The translations under genes were made by a program, and so were the position numbers. From contig CAIOKL010000180.1 in assembly GCA_903858915.1 (NCBI GenBank), positions 1 through 11,349 on the forward strand: 11,349 bases of DNA, written 5' to 3'. Within the stretch, counting starts at the first letter, position 1, and every line of letters starts with the position of its first letter. The notes under the pieces were generated by a model, which saw only the letters and a program-made list of their open reading frames with translations, made no database searches and was not told the DNA's origin. Below are positions 6,336-11,349 of the stretch, in pieces. The stretch comes from an uncultured Alphaproteobacteria bacterium (GTDB lineage Bacteria > Pseudomonadota > Alphaproteobacteria > Rickettsiales > UBA1997).

Positions 6336-7637
6336 TTATATGAATTGCGAAATAATTTTTTCAAAATTCGGAAAACTGGTTTTTATCATTTCATCATCAT
6401 CGATTTTAACGCCATTTTCTAGGCGTAAACCCATAATCAAAAATGACATTGCGATGCGATGATCCATCGCCGTTTTAATTTCAACGATATTTTTTGGCAT
6501 CGCAAAACCACCTTTAATTTCTAAAAAATCGTCGCCGATTTTGACTTCAACACCGCAATTTTGTAGGTTGTCGGCGATCATGGCTAAGCGATTACTTTCT
6601 TTTACTTTTAATTCCGCTAAGCCATTTAATTTTGAAGTTCCGTTGGCAAAAGCGCAAGCTATTGCCAAAATTGGATATTCGTCAATCATGCTTGCAGAGC
6701 GACTCGCCGGCACTTCGATTGCTTTTAAATCGCTGGCTTCAACTTCGATATCGGCAACTTTTTCACCACCAATTTCACGAATATTTTTTAAGGCAATTTT
6801 GCCTCCCATTTCTTGAAGAGTGGTGATTAATCCAGTTCTCAAAGGATTAACGCCAATATTTTTTAACAAAATTTTTGAATTTTTAACAAGCAATGCGCCG
6901 ACCATAAAAAACGCCGAAGAAGAAATATCGTTGGGAATTTCAAAATCGCGTCCCGCGAACTCTTGCAAGCCATTGTAGGAAATTTTTGTGCCGTTATTTA
7001 AATTTTCTTGGGAAATTTTTAAGCCAAGATATTTCATCATAATTTCGGTGTGGTCGCGACATTTTTCGGGTTCAATAATTGTCGTCGTTCCTTTTACCGC
7101 AAGCGACGCCAACAAAATACAACTTTTGACTTGTGCCGAGGCCATTTTCATCACATATTCAATTGGCATGGCGTCTTGATTGCCAATGATTGCGAATGGC
7201 GATAAATTATTTTTTCGTGAAATGATTGTCGCGCCAAATTTTTGAATCGGTTCGAAAACTCGACCCATCGGACGCTTACGAAGCGAAGCGTCTCCCGTAA
7301 AAAAACTTGTAAAATCATAGGGACAAACCAAACCCGCGAGCAAACGAGTCGAAGTTCCCGAATTGCCCATGTCGATAATGTCGCTAGGCTCGAGAAGCCC
7401 AACAATTCCGCTTCCATTGACCTCGTAATGATTTTCTTTCTTAGTAATTTCGACGCCCATTAAGCGCATGGCGTTAATGGTTTTCAAGACATCTTCGCCT
7501 TCGAGTAAATTATAAATTTTACTTTTGCCATTCGCGAGTGAAGCGAAAATTATAGAGCGATGCGAGATTGATTTATCTGGAGCGATGACGATTTCGCCAC
7601 TAAGCGGAATGTCGGTTTTGCGAGTTGTTGTAACCAT
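6336..7637 (-). CDS. aroA: 3-phosphoshikimate 1-carboxyvinyltransferase (EPSP synthase, class II-like)
   Basis: This cytoplasmic enzyme joins phosphoenolpyruvate to shikimate-3-phosphate, the sixth step of the shikimate pathway to chorismate. The 433 residues form the expected two-domain fold. Visible motifs are DKSISHR (21-27, binding Lys22/Ser23/Arg27), GNSGTSTR (91-98), GDASLRKRPMGR (115-126), ASAQVKS (166-172), SMIDEYPILA (316-325, catalytic Asp319), KVKESNR (344-350) and DHRIAMSF (392-399). Several of these read like the Agrobacterium CP4 class II enzyme rather than E. coli AroA. At the position where CP4 carries Ala100 this protein has Gly94, the ancestral residue. The ATG is 1 nt from the nuoN stop, so translation is probably coupled; there is no Shine-Dalgarno. 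Finding aroA behind nuoN is unusual. Confidence 0.96.
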   Translation of the reverse strand: MVTTTRKTDIPLSGEIVIAPDKSISHRSIIFASLANGKSKIYNLLEGEDVLKTINAMRLMGVEITKKENHYEVNGSGIVGLLEPSDIIDMGNSGTSTRLLAGLVCPYDFTSFFTGDASLRKRPMGRVFEPIQKFGATIISRKNNLSPFAIIGNQDAMPIEYVMKMASAQVKSCILLASLAVKGTTTIIEPEKCRDHTEIMMKYLGLKISQENLNNGTKISYNGLQEFAGRDFEIPNDISSSAFFMVGALLVKNSKILLKNIGVNPLRTGLITTLQEMGGKIALKNIREIGGEKVADIEVEASDLKAIEVPASRSASMIDEYPILAIACAFANGTSKLNGLAELKVKESNRLAMIADNLQNCGVEVKIGDDFLEIKGGFAMPKNIVEIKTAMDHRIAMSFLIMGLRLENGVKIDDDEMIKTSFPNFEKIISQFI

Positions 7638-7638
7638 T

Positions 7639-9087
7639 TTAATTTAGAAAATTAGTGATGCTATTCATGAGTGGATCGATGGCAAACATTAGGCCGATAT
7701 TAACGATTGCGCTAATGAAAACGATTAGTCGGGCATTGCCAAAATCTTCAATTTCAAGCTGACCATTCGGCTCGTCAAAATACATAATTTTTACAATTCG
7801 TAAATAATAAAATGCCGAAATTGCTGAAAAAATCACGGCGATAATGGCGTAAAGTAAAAGTCCGGAAAGAATGGCGCTTTTTAAAATATAAAATTTTGAG
7901 AAGAAGCCCGCGAGTGGCGGAATTCCAGCGGTAGAGAGCATTAAGACGCTCAAAGAAAAAGCCATGACGGGATGAGTTTTTGAAAGTCCCGAAAGCGACG
8001 AAATGTCAAAAGTTTTTTCATCGGTTTGGTCATTTTCAATTTCTTGCGGTGAGCGCATGATTGTTAAAAAACTAAAAGTTCCGAGCGAAATAACGCTGTA
8101 AACAATCATATAAAAAATACATGAATTGAAAATTGATTTATCGAGCGGAGAAAGAGCGAGTAAGACAAAACCCATGTGAGTTATTGAACTAAAAGCAAAA
8201 AGTCTTTTAAGATTTTTTTGATAAATTGCTCCAAAACTTCCGACGATAATTGAGGTGATGGCGACGATTAATAAAATTTTACTTAAAATAATCCAAGAAA
8301 TATTGAGCGTTAAAAAGATTAAAGACATCACCATCGAAAATTTTATAACAGTGCCGAAGAAGGCTAGAACAATTGTCGGCGCACCTTGATAAACATCTGG
8401 CGCCCACATATGAAAAGGTGCCGCCGAGATTTTAAAAAACATCGCCGTTGCCACCATGACCATGCCAAAAACCATGCCGATGGGCATTTCTTCGGGTTTT
8501 AATTTGCCAATAAATTCTTGAAGAGTTGAAAAATTTGTTGTCCCAGAATAGCCGTAAATCAAGGAGATTCCGAATAATAACAATCCCGAAGCGAGACTTC
8601 CGAGAATGAAATATTTGATGCCAGCTTCGGAAGATTTGGCGGATTTAACGCTAAATGATGCCAAAAGATAAAGTGACAAAGCTTGAAGCTCTAAGCCTAA
8701 ATAAAATAATAATAAATCATTGGCGGAAATCATGATTAATCCCCCGACGGTGGCAATCATCATTAAAGCTAAAAATTCTGAATTATATTTTTCGAGCGTA
8801 AAAACAAAGCGCACGGAAATCAAAATTATTACCACAAGCAATAAAATTATAATGCATTTTGTAAAAGAAATTATCGCTTTAGAATTCAACATGTCGTTGA
8901 AAGAAGTTGTCGGCGCTCCAAAACCTTTTACGGCAAAAGAGAGTGCCAAGCCACAAATTGCTAGGGAGAAAAAATGTGCGAAAAAAATAAATCGTTGGTT
9001 TTTTTTGTTAAAAAAAACATCGAGCATCAAAATTGATAAAGCTCCGAAAAATAAAATTAATTCTGGTATTAACAAAGAAAATTTCAT
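7639..9087 (-). CDS. nuoN: NADH:quinone oxidoreductase (complex I) subunit N
   Basis: This is an antiporter-like membrane subunit of respiratory complex I, one of the proton-translocating modules of the membrane arm. The 482 residues are almost entirely hydrophobic and compatible with the family's 14 transmembrane helices. Key residues in context are Glu133 in FYLGLELQALSLY (128-140), Lys219 in MFFKISAAPFHMWAPDVYQG (217-235), Lys249 in GTVIKF (245-250), the YQKNLKRLFAFSSITHMGF stretch (289-307) and Lys399 in GIPPLAGFFSKFY (388-400). These correspond to the conserved Glu, Lys and Lys of E. coli NuoN. The N-terminus MKFSLLIPELIL matches the family start. The gene follows nuoM by 22 nt with no Shine-Dalgarno, and aroA follows after a single base. 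No truncation or frameshift is seen. Confidence 0.96.
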   Translation of the reverse strand: MKFSLLIPELILFFGALSILMLDVFFNKKNQRFIFFAHFFSLAICGLALSFAVKGFGAPTTSFNDMLNSKAIISFTKCIIILLLVVIILISVRFVFTLEKYNSEFLALMMIATVGGLIMISANDLLLFYLGLELQALSLYLLASFSVKSAKSSEAGIKYFILGSLASGLLLFGISLIYGYSGTTNFSTLQEFIGKLKPEEMPIGMVFGMVMVATAMFFKISAAPFHMWAPDVYQGAPTIVLAFFGTVIKFSMVMSLIFLTLNISWIILSKILLIVAITSIIVGSFGAIYQKNLKRLFAFSSITHMGFVLLALSPLDKSIFNSCIFYMIVYSVISLGTFSFLTIMRSPQEIENDQTDEKTFDISSLSGLSKTHPVMAFSLSVLMLSTAGIPPLAGFFSKFYILKSAILSGLLLYAIIAVIFSAISAFYYLRIVKIMYFDEPNGQLEIEDFGNARLIVFISAIVNIGLMFAIDPLMNSITNFLN

Positions 9088-9109
9088 GTTTAAAAAATAG
9101 TTAAGAAGA

Positions 9110-10603
9110 TTATTTTAAAGGCGTCAAAGTGTTTACAAAAATACTGAGTTGCGCCGATTGTTCGCTAAAGAAATTCATTATTAAGCTTGGAAATATTCCG
9201 AGCGCAATAACCATAATGGCGAGCGATAACAATACTACAAATTCGCAAAAATCTAAATCTAAAAGCCCTTCGATTTTTTTATTATGAATTTCGCTGAACC
9301 AAACTCTTTTATAGAGCCAGAGCATATAACAAGCGCCGAAAATAACGCCAAGACCAGCGAGAAGTGCGATAAATTTATTCACTTTGAAAACGCCAATTAT
9401 AGTAAGAAATTCGCCGACGAAACCGCTTGTTCCCGGAAGGCCAACCGAGCCCATGGTGAATATCATTGCCAGCATTGCAAAGTTGGGCATTTTTGAAGCG
9501 ATTCCACCTAAATCGGCGATTTTCTTGGTGTGAAGGCGATCGTAAATAAAGCCAACGCAAATAAATAAAGCTGAAGAAATTATGCCATGGCTAATCATTT
9601 GCATGATGGCGCCTTCTATCCCTTGTTGCGTAAAGCTAAAAATTCCCATAGTTACGAAACCCATGTGAGCCACCGAAGAATAGGCGATCATTTTTTTCAT
9701 GTCTTCTTGCATCAAGGCAACAAAGGAGCCATAGATTATGGCGATGACACTTAGTACAAAAATTGTGTCGGCAAAATATTGCGATGCGAGTGGAAAAAAT
9801 GGCAAAGAATAACGCAAAAATCCGAAGGCGCCGAGCTTAATTAAAATGCCGGCAAGAATTACGGATCCAGCCGTTGGAGCTTGAACATGGGCGTCGGGAA
9901 GCCAAGTATGAAATGGAAACATTGGAACTTTAATGGCGAAAGACGCAAAAAATAAAGCGAATAATGCCACTTGATAATTGAGTGGGAAAAATTCTTTTAA
10001 AGTTTTTGTCAAAATTATGACATCGGTGGTTTTAGTTAATAAGAAAATTAAAATGATTCCGATCAAGAAAAATACCGAGCCCGCCAAGGTGTAAATGAAA
10101 AATTTATAAGAAGCGTAAACGCGATTTTCTCCGCCCCAAATGCCGATTACCAAGAACATCGGAATTAAAGTTGCTTCGAAAAAAATGTAGAAAAATAATA
10201 AATCGAGCGAAGAAAATGCGCCGATAACCAGCGCTTCAATTAACAAAAAAGCGATGACAAATTCTTTGACGCGATTAACTATGGTTTTGTAGGAAATTAT
10301 AAAGCAAATTGGTGTTAAAAGTGCGGTTAAAAATATCATGGTAACGGCCAAACCATCAACCCCAACAAAATATTTTATGTCGGTTTCGGCAAAAATTTTA
10401 AAAATATTTTGAAATTGAAAACCGCCTTTGTGCCAGTCGTAAGAAGTCATGGCGACAATCGAAAGCAAAAAGTTTATAACGCTAAAAAAGCATCCATAAC
10501 TATAGTAAAATAAACTATTTTTAACTTTTAAAGGCAGAAGTAAAATTGCCGAAATCAAAGGTAAAAATATTAAAACTGAAAGTATGTCGAAATTAATATT
10601 CAT
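9110..10603 (-). CDS. nuoM: NADH:quinone oxidoreductase (complex I) subunit M
   Basis: This is another antiporter-like, proton-translocating membrane subunit of complex I. The 497 residues match the usual length and are highly hydrophobic. The conserved charged residues are all there: Glu143 in FFEATLIPMF (141-150), Lys225 in FAIKVPMFPFHTWLPDAHV (222-240), Lys256 in ILIKLGAFGFLRY (253-265), the DMKKMIAYSSVAHMGF block (301-316) and Glu399 in GTSGFVGEF (391-399). This looks like a working pump subunit. It is the first gene of its unit: its usual partner nuoL is not upstream. Instead a 143-nt AT-rich gap and a divergent ATPase gene follow. The start ATG has no Shine-Dalgarno. Confidence 0.97.
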   Translation of the reverse strand: MNINFDILSVLIFLPLISAILLLPLKVKNSLFYYSYGCFFSVINFLLSIVAMTSYDWHKGGFQFQNIFKIFAETDIKYFVGVDGLAVTMIFLTALLTPICFIISYKTIVNRVKEFVIAFLLIEALVIGAFSSLDLLFFYIFFEATLIPMFLVIGIWGGENRVYASYKFFIYTLAGSVFFLIGIILIFLLTKTTDVIILTKTLKEFFPLNYQVALFALFFASFAIKVPMFPFHTWLPDAHVQAPTAGSVILAGILIKLGAFGFLRYSLPFFPLASQYFADTIFVLSVIAIIYGSFVALMQEDMKKMIAYSSVAHMGFVTMGIFSFTQQGIEGAIMQMISHGIISSALFICVGFIYDRLHTKKIADLGGIASKMPNFAMLAMIFTMGSVGLPGTSGFVGEFLTIIGVFKVNKFIALLAGLGVIFGACYMLWLYKRVWFSEIHNKKIEGLLDLDFCEFVVLLSLAIMVIALGIFPSLIMNFFSEQSAQLSIFVNTLTPLK

Positions 10604-10691
10604 GAATTTTGTAAATTAAATCTTCGAAAATTAAATAATTTAATGGCTTTGTAAGGAATCGAAATTAAAATTAATAACCAAACCTAAAAGC

Positions 10692-10719
10692 ATTTTATTT
10701 TTTAAAAGCTTAACTGCAA
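10692..10719 (-). promoter_or_regulatory. possible promoter of the nuoM-nuoN-aroA-fumC unit
   Basis: Read on the minus strand, TTGCAG (10719-10714, 3 of 6 matches to TTGACA) is followed after 16 nt by TAAAAT (10697-10692, 5 of 6 matches to TATAAT). It would give a leader of about 80 nt before nuoM. The divergent gap 10604-10746 is about 19% GC (27 of 143 bases). A plus-strand candidate for the ATPase gene, TTGTAA (10649-10654) and TAATAA (10672-10677), is weaker. Confidence 0.3.
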
Positions 10720-10746
10720 TTTAAATTTTTAATTTTTTTTGGCAAA

Positions 10747-11349
10747 ATGAATTTAGATAATTCGCAAATAATCATAAAAAATAAACTAGATGTTCTCGCG
10801 CAAAAGCTTGAAAGCCCAAAGCCCGAAGCTGATTTTAAGAAAAATTTAGTAAATTTATTTAAATTTTCCTCGTCACAAAATGAATTTTTTGGTTTTTATA
10901 TTTATGGCGAAGTTGGTCGCGGAAAAACCATGTTGATGAAAAATTTTTATGAAAAAATTATCAACATTCCCAAGGTTTATTTTCACTTCAATAGTTTTAT
11001 GATTTTGCTTCATAAAACTCTTCACGAAATTCGCAAAAATCCTAAAAAAAATAACGACGATTTAATCGAGGCGCTTAAAATAATTATTACCAATCAAAAA
11101 ATTATTTGTTTTGATGAGTTTCAGGTGCTTGATGTCGCTGATGCCATGCTTCTCGCGCGTATTTTTGAATATTTTTTTTCAAAGAAAATTGTGCTAATTA
11201 TTACCTCAAATTCGCATCCACAAAATCTTTATAAAAATGGTTTGCAAAGAGATGTTTTTTTAAAATTTATTAATGATATTTTGTTAAAAAAAATTGAGGT
11301 TTTAAATTTAAATTCTGCGACGGATTATAGAACGCATAATCGCACAAAA
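10747..11349 (+). CDS. zapE: AFG1/ZapE-family AAA+ ATPase, 5' part (3' end outside window)
   Basis: The first 201 codons of an AFG1-like P-loop ATPase are present. Bacterial ZapE acts with FtsZ at the division ring, and mitochondrial AFG1/LACE1 serves quality control of respiratory-chain subunits; the exact role here is unknown. Evidence in order: Walker A GEVGRGKT (54-61) within FYIYGEVGRGKTMLM, the family stretch YFHFNSFMILLH (78-89), Walker B IICFDEFQVLDVADAM (119-134, Asp123/Glu124), sensor-1 TSN (153-155), LYKNGLQRD (161-169), and a DYR motif (193-195). The start is the first ATG after an in-frame TAA (10711-10713); there is no Shine-Dalgarno. About 150 more residues would be expected beyond the window. 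It is transcribed divergently from nuoM. Family assignment is firm; the symbol follows family usage. Confidence 0.92.
   Translation, partial: MNLDNSQIIIKNKLDVLAQKLESPKPEADFKKNLVNLFKFSSSQNEFFGFYIYGEVGRGKTMLMKNFYEKIINIPKVYFHFNSFMILLHKTLHEIRKNPKKNNDDLIEALKIIITNQKIICFDEFQVLDVADAMLLARIFEYFFSKKIVLIITSNSHPQNLYKNGLQRDVFLKFINDILLKKIEVLNLNSATDYRTHNRTK

Noticed and set aside
7271..7292. Inverted repeat GACGCTT...AAGCGTC inside aroA
   Set aside because: It falls on the codons for the conserved DASLRKRP motif, so protein conservation explains it; there is no sign of a regulatory element.
8720..9100. 126-codon plus-strand ORF opposite nuoN
   Set aside because: It lies entirely antisense to the conserved nuoN coding sequence, has no recognisable motif and reads as a shadow frame.
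1..11349. tRNA, rRNA, CRISPR, insertion sequence or toxin-antitoxin content
   Set aside because: A read of both strands found no cloverleaf with a T-loop consensus, no spaced repeat array, no transposase motif and no paired small ORFs of known type.

Overview
The window is a low-GC (roughly one third G+C) bacterial chromosome segment carrying tightly packed housekeeping genes. The best reading is an alphaproteobacterium, probably Rickettsiales-like. The grounds are strong A/T bias, a ubiquinone-biosynthesis hydroxylase, a Kdo transferase (so a Gram-negative envelope with lipid A), proton-pumping complex I subunits, an EPSP synthase of the alphaproteobacterial class II type, and an AFG1/ZapE-type ATPase. 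An intact aroA would be unusual for the most reduced intracellular members of that order, so the lineage may keep the shikimate pathway. The taxonomic call is an inference from gene content and motifs; no marker RNA is present.

Layout. (1) Bases 1-2245, plus strand: the 3' part of a UbiH/UbiF/COQ6-type flavin monooxygenase, then waaA directly after its stop codon, then a 66-residue orphan ORF overlapping the waaA stop by ATGA. These look like one transcription unit. (2) Bases 2317-3807, plus: a compact ABC-F ATPase with two ATP-binding cassettes. (3) Bases 3941-4663, plus: an orphan, 20% serine, apparently disordered 240-residue protein behind a 13.5% GC leader. (4) Bases 4680-4719: a strong bidirectional hairpin terminator between convergent transcription units. 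(5) Bases 4746-10603, minus: an apparent operon transcribed nuoM-nuoN-aroA-fumC, with gaps of 22, 1 and 39 nt. (6) Bases 10604-10746: a divergent AT-rich intergenic region. (7) Bases 10747-11349, plus: the 5' part of an AFG1/ZapE-family ATPase that runs off the window.

How the genes fit together. The minus-strand unit joins respiration (two antiporter-like membrane subunits of NADH:quinone oxidoreductase), the TCA cycle (fumarase) and aromatic or chorismate supply (EPSP synthase). Chorismate is also the source of the ubiquinone ring, so the UbiH-like gene at the left edge is metabolically linked to the same respiratory chain. waaA supplies the Kdo part of the envelope.

Most of the window is ordinary metabolism. 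I do not see an unmistakable new multi-gene system. The least explained items are the two orphan ORFs (2045-2245 and 3941-4663), an in-frame insert of about 38 residues inside the fumarase, the aroA-fumC appendage to a split nuo cluster, and the near absence of Shine-Dalgarno sites. No tRNA, rRNA, CRISPR array, insertion sequence or phage gene was seen.
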